A DNA stretch of 64,000 nt, from assembly GCA_022448945.1 (NCBI GenBank), contig JAKVCV010000012.1:48897-112896 (forward strand). Direction: 5' to 3'. Below the pieces are notes generated by a model. It ran no database searches. It was not told the origin of the DNA and worked only from the letters and a program-made list of their open reading frames with translations. Source of the stretch: Saprospiraceae bacterium. Its GTDB lineage: Bacteria; Bacteroidota; Bacteroidia; Chitinophagales; Saprospiraceae. A program made the translations under genes and the position numbers. Below are positions 36,082 through 45,363 of this stretch, piece after piece; the first letter of the stretch is position 1, and each line of letters starts with the position of its first letter.

Positions 36082-37080
36082 TTAATATCGAATGGATGAT
36101 GAAACTTTTTTACTTGGCGATTCAACAACTATATACAAAATCCAGGCAACAAACAAACTAACAAAATAACCGGTTAGAATTACCAAAAACTTTTGAAATG
36201 GCAACCGATAAGTATGTGAAAGGAAATTAATTATAGCTTGCCCTACAACAAAGTGAATCAAATACAAAGAGTAAGAAATCTCTCCTAACCTTCTTGAGAA
36301 TTTAAAATTAAAAGATGGATAATAATGAATAACAAATATGCAAAAAATGACAACTACCATGTTTGGAATTCCCAAAATATAATTCACTAAAAATAAACTA
36401 CAAAAAGACACCAATACATATTCTTTTAGAAGGATAATCTTATATTGAAATAAAACATAAATAATTCCTACCAAAAACATGGGCAACCAACGCCATAACA
36501 ATGCTTTCTCATCGCTGATAAAACTTATTCCAAAAACAAAAACATAAACCGAGAGGCGAATAACAAAATTCTTATTTTTTAAAGCTATAAAAGCAACAGA
36601 CAAAAAAAGGTAATATTGAAACTCTACTGCCAGAGACCAATAAATAGGATTTATCCAAGTCTCACCTTCTACAAAAGGAATAAGGTATCCTAAATGCAAC
36701 AAAAAATTACTCCATGAAAATGCAACTATATTACTATGGTGATACCCTTGAAAAACTAAATAAAGCACCGCAACAATTAATGAAATCAGATAAGGAGGTT
36801 CTAAACGAACAAGCCTTTTAAGAATAAATTTTGGCAATCTAGATATTTGATAATTATTATTAAGCAATGAAACAGGCAATACGACTCCTGAGATGACAAA
36901 AAACATTGGTACACCATATTGGGCATAATAAAAAAAATTACGTATCCATTCAGTTTCAATATAATTGGATGTACCAAGTACAAAATGATAAAAACAAATA
37001 GCGGTTGCGGCTAATCCTCTTAGACTTGTAATTACAGGAATATATGTACGTTGCTTTTGCATAAATTTAATTTCAACCAT
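36082..37080 (-). CDS. Acyltransferase 3 family membrane protein (O-acyltransferase)
   Basis: The 332-residue protein has about ten hydrophobic helices and the acyltransferase-3 hallmarks: TSLRGLAATAICFYHF (about 17-32), where H31 follows the RGLAA motif, and YWSLAVEFQYYLF in the middle. Such proteins transfer acetyl or other acyl groups to extracytoplasmic sugars, for example in O-antigen, exopolysaccharide or peptidoglycan. The second ATG (37062, MQKQRTYIPV) is an alternative start, six codons in. It lies 47 nt from the drug/metabolite transporter gene on the same strand. Confidence 0.85.
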   Translation of the reverse strand: MVEIKFMQKQRTYIPVITSLRGLAATAICFYHFVLGTSNYIETEWIRNFFYYAQYGVPMFFVISGVVLPVSLLNNNYQISRLPKFILKRLVRLEPPYLISLIVAVLYLVFQGYHHSNIVAFSWSNFLLHLGYLIPFVEGETWINPIYWSLAVEFQYYLFLSVAFIALKNKNFVIRLSVYVFVFGISFISDEKALLWRWLPMFLVGIIYVLFQYKIILLKEYVLVSFCSLFLVNYILGIPNMVVVIFCIFVIHYYPSFNFKFSRRLGEISYSLYLIHFVVGQAIINFLSHTYRLPFQKFLVILTGYFVSLFVAWILYIVVESPSKKVSSSIRY

Positions 37081-37127
37081 TATTCATTTAATCTATACCT
37101 TATTGTATAAGCGTTAAAGCGATTATA

Positions 37128-38042
37128 TCATTTTTTGTCACTTGATTTTTGCGCACGCAAAGAAACCATATAAACACCTACAAATATTAATAATCCAGCA
37201 AATATCATTGTGGTTGTCAACCTATCTTGACCTGCCCCAACTGCTATTACAGATGCTAATAATGGCTGAAGATAAATATATGCACTAGATACAGATGCCT
37301 TTACAACACCTAAAGCAGCACCATTTAATACGTAAGTTAAAAAAGTAACAAAAACAAGAACAAAGGCAATACTCCACATAATTTTTAATGGCATTACATT
37401 CCATTTCACTTCCATCATTTGCTCCCATCCAAAAGGTAATACACAGATAGTTCCAAACAAAAACACCCACTTAAGAGTGGTAAAAGGAGAATATTTATCC
37501 ATCATTGGTTTTACTAGGACCAAATAACACGCATAAAAAGCTGCATTAATTGCAACAAAGATATTACCCAAAGTAGGATTAGGAGCATTTGGAATATCAG
37601 AACTATTAGTCAAAATTAATATCATCGCACCAACCAGACCCAAAATAATTCCTGCACCTTTTTTCCCGGTAAGTTTTTCACTAAACACAATCATGGACAA
37701 AATCAGTACCAAAATAGGAGTAGTAAGCATAATAAGGGCGCCATTTATAGGCGTTGTGAGATTCAACCCATAAAAGAAACACATTTGATTACCTGCTACT
37801 CCAAAAACCCCACATAATGCTAAACGAGGTAGATCTTGAGTTTCTACTTTTTCTCTTACAAAAACGAAATGTGAAACCCAAATCAAGAAAGTGGCTGCCA
37901 ATACTCGCATCATAATAAAACCAATAGGTTTAACGTAGGGAGTCTCCCCTGCCATAACAGGTTTTGCGATAGTATAATTAGCAGCATAGATCAGCGCTAC
38001 CAAGAACATAGCTATATGTGCTAATAAAAGTTTTTTGTTCAT
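37128..38042 (-). CDS. EamA/DMT-superfamily transporter
   Basis: The 304-residue protein has ten predicted transmembrane helices as two EamA repeats (about 5-145 and 160-297). Repeat 1 includes NYTIAKPVMAGE and GVAGNQMCFFYGLNLTTP; repeat 2 includes VVKASVSSAYIYLQPLLAS. DMT exporters move amino acids, nucleosides or drugs out of the cell; the substrate cannot be read from the sequence. It ends 47 nt before the acyltransferase and starts 36 nt after the aminotransferase, all on the minus strand, suggesting one transcript of mazG, aminotransferase, DMT and acyltransferase. Confidence 0.88.
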   Translation of the reverse strand: MNKKLLLAHIAMFLVALIYAANYTIAKPVMAGETPYVKPIGFIMMRVLAATFLIWVSHFVFVREKVETQDLPRLALCGVFGVAGNQMCFFYGLNLTTPINGALIMLTTPILVLILSMIVFSEKLTGKKGAGIILGLVGAMILILTNSSDIPNAPNPTLGNIFVAINAAFYACYLVLVKPMMDKYSPFTTLKWVFLFGTICVLPFGWEQMMEVKWNVMPLKIMWSIAFVLVFVTFLTYVLNGAALGVVKASVSSAYIYLQPLLASVIAVGAGQDRLTTTMIFAGLLIFVGVYMVSLRAQKSSDKK

Positions 38043-38078
38043 ACTAGATAGTTAAAATAAACTAACATAATACTCCCG

Positions 38079-39272
38079 TCATATGAGTGCTTTTACTGCT
38101 GCTTTAATTCTATTTATAGCTTCTTTTAATTGTTCTTCTGAAGCAGAATATGCAATGCGAACACAATCGTCGGCACCGAAGGCTGAACCAGCAACAATAG
38201 CAACATGTGCAGAATAAAGAATATATTCACAAAAATCTATTGAATTATTAATCGTTTTATCTCCAAAAGATTTACCATAAAGATCACTGATGTCAGGAAA
38301 AACATAAAAGGCACCTTCAGGAAAGTTAACCTTAAAGCCATCAATTTCTTTGAGCAAAGAAATCACAAGGTCCCTACGTTTTCTAAAAGCATTATTCATT
38401 TGAGTAGTAGGGGACATATCACTCAATAAAGCATCAGCAGCAGCTTTTTGACCATAAGAATTAGCCCCAGAAGTAAACTGACCCTGTATTTTGGAACAGG
38501 CTTGTGCTACCCATAAAGGTGCAGCCATATAGCCCAGCCTCCAACCTGTCATAGAAAAACCTTTCGAAAATCCATTAATAATAATACATCGATTAAATAT
38601 AGACTCAAATGAAGCTATACTACAATGCCCCCCTTCTGAAAAATTAATGTATTCGTAGATTTCATCAGACACAATAAGAATATCAGGATACTTTTCCAGA
38701 ACCTTAACCAAAGGAGCAAAATCTTCTTTTGTATAAACAGTACCAGTTGGGTTACATGGAGAAGAAAACAGCACCATCCGGGTATTATCAGTTATTGCAG
38801 CTTCTAAATCCTGAGCAGTAATTTTAAAATCAGTTTCAATCGTTGAATTAACAAAAATCGGATTAGCACCACTAAGACGGATAATCTCTTTATAGGAGAC
38901 CCAATATGGCGTGAAAACAAGAACATCATCCCCTTCATTCAAAAGTGATAATGACAGGTTGGCAACACTTTGTTTTGCACCATTGGAGACTACGATCTGA
39001 TTTGCACTAAAATCTAAATTATTATCCCTTTTTAACTTAGCGACGATAGCATTTCTCAATTCTAATAAGCCCGGTACAGGAGTATATTTGGTATAACCCT
39101 CCTGCAATGCTCTTGATGCAGCTACTTTAATATGATCGGGTGTATCAAAATCTGGCTCACCCAAACTAAGGCTTATAACTTCATGCCCCTGACTTTTAAG
39201 TTCTCGAGCCAATTGAGCCATCTTTATAGTTGCAGACTCAGCCATGTTTTTTAAACGGTCGGAAACGTACAT
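38079..39272 (-). CDS. Pyridoxal-phosphate aminotransferase, class I (aspartate aminotransferase-like)
   Basis: The 397-residue enzyme has the fold-type I aminotransferase motifs: SLGEPDFDTPDHI (36-48), YTPVPGLLELR (65-75), SNGAKQSVANL (94-104), SSPCNPTGTVY (169-179), SDEIYEYINF and SKGFSMTGWRLGY, with the PLP lysine K237. The C-terminal DCVRIAYSASEEQLKEAINRI gives the substrate-carboxylate arginine (R373 region). This subgroup commonly transaminates aspartate and also prephenate or aromatic acids. It lies 66 nt from mazG and 36 nt from the DMT transporter on the same strand. Substrate is inferred. Confidence 0.92.
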   Translation of the reverse strand: MYVSDRLKNMAESATIKMAQLARELKSQGHEVISLSLGEPDFDTPDHIKVAASRALQEGYTKYTPVPGLLELRNAIVAKLKRDNNLDFSANQIVVSNGAKQSVANLSLSLLNEGDDVLVFTPYWVSYKEIIRLSGANPIFVNSTIETDFKITAQDLEAAITDNTRMVLFSSPCNPTGTVYTKEDFAPLVKVLEKYPDILIVSDEIYEYINFSEGGHCSIASFESIFNRCIIINGFSKGFSMTGWRLGYMAAPLWVAQACSKIQGQFTSGANSYGQKAAADALLSDMSPTTQMNNAFRKRRDLVISLLKEIDGFKVNFPEGAFYVFPDISDLYGKSFGDKTINNSIDFCEYILYSAHVAIVAGSAFGADDCVRIAYSASEEQLKEAINRIKAAVKALI

Positions 39273-39338
39273 TACTTATGTTTTTTATTCGGATTTAAAG
39301 AATTCAAATTATAATTAACATCATAAAAAAACTATAGA

Positions 39339-40121
39339 TCAATCAGGACTTTTTTCTTTTTCAATTTCTTTGGCTTTCTCCCATAAAGTATCCATCTCTT
39401 CGATAGACAAGTCCTTTAGATTTTTCTTTGTATTCGATTCAATAAATTTAAATCTTCTTATAAATTTTTTATTAGTATTTTCTAAGGCTGCTTCAGGATC
39501 AATTTTTAAAAATCTTGCATAATTAATCAAAGAGAACATAACATCACCAAATTCAGATGCAATTCTTTCTTTACTTTCCCGATGATCAATTGTCAATTGT
39601 AATTCTCCGAGTTCTTCTTCTACATTTTCCCAAACTTCCTGGACATTTTCCCAATCAAATCCAACTTTATGAACTTTTTCTTGAATTCTGTAAGCTTTCA
39701 CAATAGCAGGTAGCGCTTTTGGCACACTTTGGAGGATAGATTTACGTCCTTTTTCCTTTAATTTTAGTAATTCCCAATTCCTTTTAACCGTTTCCTCATC
39801 ATCTGCTACAACATCTCCATAAATATGAGGATGCCTGTAAACTAATTTATCACAAACATGATTCAAAACATCTTTTATATCAAAAGCATTCTTTTCACTG
39901 GCAATTCTTGAATAAAAAACCATGTGTAAAAGAATATCACCAATTTCGCCTTTAAGATCATCCATATTTTTTTCCTGAATTGCATCTACTAACTCATACA
40001 TTTCCTCAATAGTAAGGATACTCAAACTCTCCAGTGTTTGTTTCTTATCCCAGGGACATTTCTCTCTGAGCTCATCCATTATATTTAGTAACCGCTCAAA
40101 TGCTTTTAATTTTTCTTCCAT
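39339..40121 (-). CDS. mazG: Nucleoside triphosphate pyrophosphohydrolase MazG
   Basis: The 260-residue protein has two MazG domains, like the 263-residue E. coli enzyme. Domain 1 carries LREKCPWDKKQTLESL and EEMYELVDAI with the EExxE-type metal ligands, and GEIGDILLHMVFYSRIA. Domain 2 carries GFDWENVQEVWENVEEELGEL and ASEFGDVMFSLINYAR. MazG hydrolyses NTPs to NMP plus pyrophosphate, removing non-canonical nucleotides, and may affect (p)ppGpp pools. It heads a same-strand set with the aminotransferase, DMT transporter and acyltransferase. Confidence 0.94.
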   Translation of the reverse strand: MEEKLKAFERLLNIMDELREKCPWDKKQTLESLSILTIEEMYELVDAIQEKNMDDLKGEIGDILLHMVFYSRIASEKNAFDIKDVLNHVCDKLVYRHPHIYGDVVADDEETVKRNWELLKLKEKGRKSILQSVPKALPAIVKAYRIQEKVHKVGFDWENVQEVWENVEEELGELQLTIDHRESKERIASEFGDVMFSLINYARFLKIDPEAALENTNKKFIRRFKFIESNTKKNLKDLSIEEMDTLWEKAKEIEKEKSPD

Positions 40122-40261
40122 AGTATTAGATCTGATTATTTAGAATGTAAAGGTATAAATTATTGTTTGGAAAGAGCAGTTACAAAGTAGAGAATTTAGA
40201 TTTGTTTTTATAGGAATAAAAGGAACCAAAACTATTGTAGCGACAGTTGAAATTATTTATC

Positions 40262-40269
40262 TATATTTG
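40262..40269 (+). promoter_or_regulatory. Candidate -7 element (TATATTTG) for the GNAT gene
   Basis: TATATTTG matches TAnnTTTG exactly and lies 52 nt before the GNAT start codon. TTG triplets are at 40235-40237 and 40247-40249, not at the ideal 19-20 nt spacing, so the upstream half is uncertain. Confidence 0.5.
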
Positions 40270-40320
40270 TTGCTCGATATCGAAAAAACTCCTCTATTTG
40301 CTTGATTTGATAACAACTTT

Positions 40321-40962
40321 ATGAAAATGAGTACAAAATCTAAAGTACAGATCTCAAAATTCAGGGAAGAACATCTTTTTCAGGCAAAAGACATTCTGGA
40401 TAGCCAATTTGGTTATGACTATTTAACAATATGTGACATCAAAAAATACCTTGATATTAATTCCTTAGGCCTAGTTGCTATAGATGGAGATACAGTACTT
40501 GGACTAACGCTGATTAAACTGGGAACATTAAGGGAAATTAAAAATCACTTTCTAAAAGGTAAGAATTGGTTCAAATCTCGGTTTATTGATTTGGAGCCTA
40601 TCGCACTACGTAAACACCTTGCAGTACTACCTGGTATGGAAGGTAAAGGAATCGGAAAAGAATTGGTCGTTAATGGCATGAAAATACTTGAAAAACACGC
40701 AAGATCGATCATTTCCATTGTATGGGAAGAAAGTGCTGGTAAATCTGTAGGGAAAATTCTACGTTCATGTGGCTCAATGCCAATACACACACTAGAAAAT
40801 TACTGGAGTATGGAGAGTATTGAAAAACAATACCTATGCCCTAACTGCAAAAAACCTCCCTGCAGGTGTTCAGCTACTATATATGCAAAGATTATTGACA
40901 AAAAACCTAAAAGAAAAGAAAACACTATTCCTCCTCATCATAATGATTCCATTCTTCAATAA
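40321..40962 (+). CDS. GNAT-family N-acetyltransferase with a C-terminal cysteine-rich motif
   Basis: The 213-residue protein has an acetyl-CoA binding region in the GNAT fold: LEPIALRKHLAVLPGMEGKGIGKELVVNGM (about 80-122), in which GMEGKGIGKEL is the P-loop-like Q/RxxGxG/A motif. After the catalytic domain, YLCPNCKKPPCRCSA (about 174-188) has four cysteines that look like a zinc knuckle, a feature seen in some acyltransferases of unknown substrate. The final 25 residues are basic. The 3' end overlaps the converging gene by 38 nt. Substrate is unknown. Confidence 0.85.
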   Translation: MKMSTKSKVQISKFREEHLFQAKDILDSQFGYDYLTICDIKKYLDINSLGLVAIDGDTVLGLTLIKLGTLREIKNHFLKGKNWFKSRFIDLEPIALRKHLAVLPGMEGKGIGKELVVNGMKILEKHARSIISIVWEESAGKSVGKILRSCGSMPIHTLENYWSMESIEKQYLCPNCKKPPCRCSATIYAKIIDKKPKRKENTIPPHHNDSILQ

Positions 40963-41827
40963 ATTCTGCTTCTACTTCCTTGAATTCTTCAAAAGAAGGG
41001 AAAACAAGCTCAGGGGGCTCTTCACCCTTATTTATATGCTCTAAACTATTAAAATGATGTAGTTTTGTCTGATCATCACTAAAATCTTCCTGTATTTCTT
41101 TATCAGTAAGCCTAGAAGAGGTGACAAATAACATCTTCATAGCTTTAACATAATAAACACTATAATTTGCTTCCCCTAATTGTTTACAAAAACGAACCAT
41201 CATCTGCCCCGGACAAAAACTACATTCATATCCATCATTTCCGATTTGCTGAAAAAATCCATGTGCAAGATCATCTTCACCTATAAACTGAAACTCCTCA
41301 AAAACTTTAAAATGTGCCTTTATTCTTTGATTCAAATAACTATAGTCAGGTATTTCTGAATCTTTACAACTAATAGAAGAACGTAAAAAATACCCCCCTT
41401 GCTGTACATTAGGGAGCAACTCCATATTTGAAATAGCTGCTAGTATTCTATTGTAATTCCTAAACACCACAAAATCAAAAAATCCAGGCGTAACATTTTC
41501 GGGTAATTCAATATTAAAACCTTCCTTATATACGTCTATATCTATGGTTGTTAATCTCTTTTTTATTCTTGAAAATTCAATCTCAACCGTATACCCGAAA
41601 ATATCTTTACCACTTTCAAACTTAATACAATAGCTAGTCTCATGTCTTGAATATCCATTTTCTACAATATCATCAAACAATGCTTGTTTAAGATCCTTTT
41701 TAGCTGTTTTGTGAGATTCGTTATCTATCGATTTTTCAATGGATTTAAAATCTAGCGTAGGTTTCTTTTTTAAATATATAATGAGCAGAATAATAAGGCC
41801 TACTGTTATTACAATAAAGGGGACCAT
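40925..41827 (-). CDS. Hypothetical membrane-anchored protein
   Basis: The 300-residue protein has one N-terminal transmembrane helix (about 2-20, VPFIVITVGLIILLIIYL) and then a soluble domain that is probably cytoplasmic, since KKK follows the helix directly. It has alternating strands and helices (for example YCIKFESGKDIFGYTVEIEF), two short cysteine spots (SSISCKD and YECSFCPGQMM), and an acidic C-terminus (EEFKEVEAEFIEEWNHYDEEE). I do not recognise a family. The last 38 nt overlap the converging GNAT gene end to end. Confidence 0.68.
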   Translation of the reverse strand: MVPFIVITVGLIILLIIYLKKKPTLDFKSIEKSIDNESHKTAKKDLKQALFDDIVENGYSRHETSYCIKFESGKDIFGYTVEIEFSRIKKRLTTIDIDVYKEGFNIELPENVTPGFFDFVVFRNYNRILAAISNMELLPNVQQGGYFLRSSISCKDSEIPDYSYLNQRIKAHFKVFEEFQFIGEDDLAHGFFQQIGNDGYECSFCPGQMMVRFCKQLGEANYSVYYVKAMKMLFVTSSRLTDKEIQEDFSDDQTKLHHFNSLEHINKGEEPPELVFPSFEEFKEVEAEFIEEWNHYDEEE

Positions 41828-41944
41828 AAGGCTTCTTCAAGTTTATTAGTTTAAGAATTTGGTAATCATGAAAAAACGAATATACAATCGTTTTTTAAAT
41901 TTGAAAGGCCTTCAGGAGAATTTTATTATATAGGAAAATGATCC

Positions 41945-42598
41945 TTAGAACCTATATAGTTTATATCCAAAAACTAAAGAATATGTCAAGTCGATAAAAC
42001 CATATAAACTATGTACATTAAAAGCAAAGTCCAGACCGATAGAACATCTTTTAATACAATATTTAACATTAGTAAAAACCTTTAAAGTCGTAAGCGATGA
42101 AAGGAAGGGTAAAATACGGAAATTTAAACCAGTATTAAGGTTTAATTCAATCAGACTATGATCTTTAACTTTATAAACTGAACTAAAACCTAATGCAGCT
42201 GGCGACAATTGATAGATGAATCCTGAATTAGTTGAAAAACTAAAGTCTAAAATAACTCCTGTTACTTGCATTCCAAACCTAAATCGCTGATTATCTCCAA
42301 AATAAAATTTACCTCCAAACATTATAGTAGCACCAAATGCAGGAATCAACTCCGTTTTAAAATAATAATTTTGACCATTATTGCATGGTGAAGGGTTAAA
42401 AATATTATGGGGTGATGGGTTACAATAATAAATAACTGATTCTTCTCTTAAAGTTACAGAGTGGTTAACATCAAAAAACATATAATCCCCTAATAATATA
42501 TCGGAAGATGTTGAATTTGGAAAAAGGGAATTATTGTCTATTTGCCCATATCCACAAAATGGAAATAATAATATTAAACAGGGGATTACTAAACACAT
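41945..42598 (-). CDS. Hypothetical secreted beta-rich protein
   Basis: I place the start at the ATG at 42598, which gives 217 residues and a good signal peptide (CLVIPCLILLFPFCGYGQ, cleavage near residue 19). The longer frame from 42739 would overlap the next gene and lacks any useful motif. The mature protein is beta-strand rich with alternating aromatic residues (FKTELIPAFGATIMFGGKFYFGD, then FGMQVTGVILDFSFS), and ends SLVFGYKLYRF, an aromatic C-terminus as in outer-membrane beta-barrels. Function unknown; a small outer-membrane barrel is my best guess. Confidence 0.65.
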   Translation of the reverse strand: MCLVIPCLILLFPFCGYGQIDNNSLFPNSTSSDILLGDYMFFDVNHSVTLREESVIYYCNPSPHNIFNPSPCNNGQNYYFKTELIPAFGATIMFGGKFYFGDNQRFRFGMQVTGVILDFSFSTNSGFIYQLSPAALGFSSVYKVKDHSLIELNLNTGLNFRILPFLSSLTTLKVFTNVKYCIKRCSIGLDFAFNVHSLYGFIDLTYSLVFGYKLYRF

Positions 42599-42735
42599 TA
42601 TATGATGATTTATTAAACTAATATAACTAAAATCAATACATACAAAAGACGAAAACACTAACTTTAAAGTTGTAAAGAACTTTAATTTTAACTTTCTTAA
42701 TAAGTTCGAGTAGACTAAATAAAATGCATAAATTA

Positions 42736-43611
42736 TCAATACTTACTAAAAAATTCCCATATTACGGAACTGGCATTATAGCTAACACCCAATGCTGGCA
42801 AAGGCCAGGCATGGCCCCAATTGTTAAGACGATAAAACCAGACTTCGTGGTTGTTAATTCCATTACGATGATAAAAAGCCGTTGTTCTTTGAGGAATAAA
42901 TAGTGTATCAACAGTAGTACAATTGTTTTTGACCGCCCAATAATTCACTATATCTGATACTTTAGGAGCTCCACCCCATCCACTCGTAGTATCCATAGTC
43001 CCATCAATAGGAACAATATTGTCATCAACACCATGAATATGTAGGATAGGGACAGGATTTAAAGAATCACAATTATTCCAATCATATAGGCTCATAGTAC
43101 CAGTTACAGAAGCTACTGCCCTGAAAACATGAGGAACTTCACAGGCAAGCGTATAACTCATGAACCCACCATTTGACATGCCACAAGAAAAGGTTCTTTG
43201 AGAATCTAAAAGATGTTGAGTTTGTAAGCTTTTAGCAAGACTACACAAAAAATCAATATCATCTGTTGTACTTATATTTAAGTTGGCATTCCAATGACTA
43301 GTATTTGAATTATCCTTAGTACCCTGTGGATAGCATACAGCAAAACCATTTGTATCTGCAACAGAATTCATATCATATGAAAAATTAGTAACTTCAGAAT
43401 TACCAGAATAACCATGTAATACAAAAACCAATGGAGCATTTAATGGTAGATTATGAGGCTTATATAAGATATATGAACGATCTACTCCATTATGGTTGAA
43501 TACCAAACGATGGACAATACCTGTATCATTTTTGTCACAGGAAACATAAAGGATTAAAACAAAACAAGCTAATAAAACACAAAACAAGGACTTCTCTTTA
43601 AATAAAAACAT
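42736..43611 (-). CDS. Polyhydroxybutyrate-depolymerase/feruloyl-esterase-like secreted hydrolase (LpqC-type)
   Basis: The 291-residue lipoprotein has a signal with lipobox (LILYVSC, Cys at residue 25). The alpha/beta-hydrolase domain has the oxyanion segment VFVLHGYSGNSEV, the nucleophile elbow GMSNGGFMSY (catalytic Ser in GxSxGG), an acidic residue expected in ILHIHGVDDNIVP, and the late His in NNWGHAWP. These are the motifs of PHB-depolymerase (LpqC) and feruloyl esterases. The substrate, a polyester or aryl ester, is inferred only. It is transcribed after the TIGR01777 gene on the same strand, 166 nt away. Confidence 0.88.
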   Translation of the reverse strand: MFLFKEKSLFCVLLACFVLILYVSCDKNDTGIVHRLVFNHNGVDRSYILYKPHNLPLNAPLVFVLHGYSGNSEVTNFSYDMNSVADTNGFAVCYPQGTKDNSNTSHWNANLNISTTDDIDFLCSLAKSLQTQHLLDSQRTFSCGMSNGGFMSYTLACEVPHVFRAVASVTGTMSLYDWNNCDSLNPVPILHIHGVDDNIVPIDGTMDTTSGWGGAPKVSDIVNYWAVKNNCTTVDTLFIPQRTTAFYHRNGINNHEVWFYRLNNWGHAWPLPALGVSYNASSVIWEFFSKY

Positions 43612-43777
43612 ATGTTATAATTTTAATTGTAATAACATCAAATTTATAAATTTCGGAAAAAATAAAATTAGAATTTTGAGATAAAAAATGACAAAAATGA
43701 GACCAAAATCGATAATTAGTTAATTAATACGATTTAAGAACTTAATTTATAGAGAAAGATGAATAGAATTAATCTTT

Positions 43778-44686
43778 CTAAACTAAATCCTCTAAAGCCT
43801 TGTATAAATGAGGGAATTTAAATTCAAATCCTTCCTGTTCAAGCCTTTCTGACTTTACGTATCTACCATATAGAACAAGCTCAGGATCTGTCCTAAAAAC
43901 AAATTTAGATCCCAGTCGTACTAAAAACTCTGGTGTAGGAATACCAAATGGGAACTTCATGGTTTTCCTTAAAGTCTGCATAAATTCTTTATTGGAAACA
44001 GGATTTGGTGCACTGGCAATATAAAAACCATTAAAATTTTCATTTTGTATAGCCTGCCAGATTATTTCATTCATATCATGTTCGTGAATCCAGCTAATCC
44101 CCTGTTTACCATGTGCAACTTTGCCCCCAGCTCCCAGTTTCACTATTCTTTTCAAAGTACTTAGAGCTCCTCCGTTTTTTCCAATGACAAAGCTTGTTCG
44201 TAATCTTACACCCCTAATATGTGCAGGTTTTGTGTCCAAAAAAGCTTTTTCCCAAGCTTTACCTACAATAGGTGCAAGACCATATCCTGTAGAGGAATCT
44301 TCTGTACAAAATTGACTAGGCGGATCTCCGTAAATATGTGCAGTAGACATTTGGACCCATACAGGTGGTGGTTCATCAATTTCTGATAAAGCTTTTCCAA
44401 TTATTTTTGTAGAATCAACTCTTGAACGAAGAATCACATCACAATTATCAGGTGTTTTGATACAATCAACTGTTCTTCCAGCTAAATTCACAACCGCTTT
44501 TGCACCATTTAATTCATTGACCCAATTACCCAAAGAGATAGCATCCCATTTAACAAAATCACATTCAATTTTGGCAGCAGGAGTATTGCGAGCAACCAAT
44601 ACAGGTTTTATTCCTCTTTCTATCAGATGATTCGCTAAACTTAGACCAATAAATCCTGTTCCTCCGAAGATAATTACTTTTTCCAT
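43778..44686 (-). CDS. TIGR01777-family NAD(P)-binding epimerase/oxidoreductase (SulA/YfcH-like)
   Basis: The 302-residue protein starts with a Rossmann motif VIIFGGTGFIGLSLANHL (GGTGFIG at 8-14). It continues with AKAVVNLAGRTVD and the family pattern HIYGDPPSQFCTED, and it ends with a DUF1731 domain (about 250-300, PEFLVRLGSKFVF). These are short-chain epimerase-like proteins of unknown substrate. The gene lies 42 nt downstream of a small membrane protein gene on the same strand, and that pairing recurs in Bacteroidota by my recollection, which I could not verify here. Confidence 0.88.
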   Translation of the reverse strand: MEKVIIFGGTGFIGLSLANHLIERGIKPVLVARNTPAAKIECDFVKWDAISLGNWVNELNGAKAVVNLAGRTVDCIKTPDNCDVILRSRVDSTKIIGKALSEIDEPPPVWVQMSTAHIYGDPPSQFCTEDSSTGYGLAPIVGKAWEKAFLDTKPAHIRGVRLRTSFVIGKNGGALSTLKRIVKLGAGGKVAHGKQGISWIHEHDMNEIIWQAIQNENFNGFYIASAPNPVSNKEFMQTLRKTMKFPFGIPTPEFLVRLGSKFVFRTDPELVLYGRYVKSERLEQEGFEFKFPHLYKALEDLV

Positions 44687-44728
44687 CCGTTAAATACATT
44701 TTAAGGATCTTATAGCTAAATGTAAAAG

Positions 44729-45232
44729 CTAGGATACAACTCTTGCCCAAGCTATTCTTAAAGCAAAAACAATAACCACAAAGAAAAGTATCAGATAGCT
44801 TATTTTTCCGATAAAAAAGACACCGAAAAACATTCTTTGCAATACATAGGTAAGAATTAAACTTATTGCCAATAATATAAACAACCCTGACAACCGTTCA
44901 AACCCAGGTATTTTATCAAAAGACACCGTCTTATTAATAATAGCTAATGTAAGAAGCATTGCAGCAGGAGGAATGAAATAAGTCACCAGATCCAATTTTA
45001 ATATGTTTTGATGCAAACTAAAAACACTATAAAAAATAAGAATTATAGACAATAGTCCTGGCACTGAGACCCCATAAATTATTATCGAATATAAATACGT
45101 GAAAGGTGCCTTAAAGTTTTTATTACTAATAAAAAGCAAGCCTATCAAGGAAAGCCCTATCATAACTCCTAAATACTGTAAAACAATATAAGGGTAATTA
45201 CTAATTATTCTAATGATATTTTCTATAGTCAT
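44729..45232 (-). CDS. Conserved multi-pass membrane protein
   Basis: The 167-residue protein has about five hydrophobic helices and no signal peptide. A conserved-looking stretch KIPGFERLSGLFILLA lies between helices 3 and 4, followed by VLQRMFFGVFFIGK. I recognise this pattern from uncharacterised Bacteroidota membrane proteins but cannot name a family. It starts 132 nt before a second membrane protein gene and ends 42 nt before the TIGR01777 gene, all on the minus strand. Confidence 0.7.
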   Translation of the reverse strand: MTIENIIRIISNYPYIVLQYLGVMIGLSLIGLLFISNKNFKAPFTYLYSIIIYGVSVPGLLSIILIFYSVFSLHQNILKLDLVTYFIPPAAMLLTLAIINKTVSFDKIPGFERLSGLFILLAISLILTYVLQRMFFGVFFIGKISYLILFFVVIVFALRIAWARVVS

Positions 45233-45363
45233 ATATAGTTCTTTTAATTAAAGTTAAACAAACTAAATTGTTAATAGAATCTGTTACAATAATAATTAAA
45301 ATTTCTTTGGTTTAGGTGACCCGACAAAGTATATTTAGAAAGAATTAATTGGTTATAATTATA

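Noticed and set aside
42599-42739. Longer start (42739) for the beta-rich secreted protein
   Set aside because: It would overlap the neighbouring esterase gene and put 47 unrelated residues before a clean signal peptide that starts at 42598.
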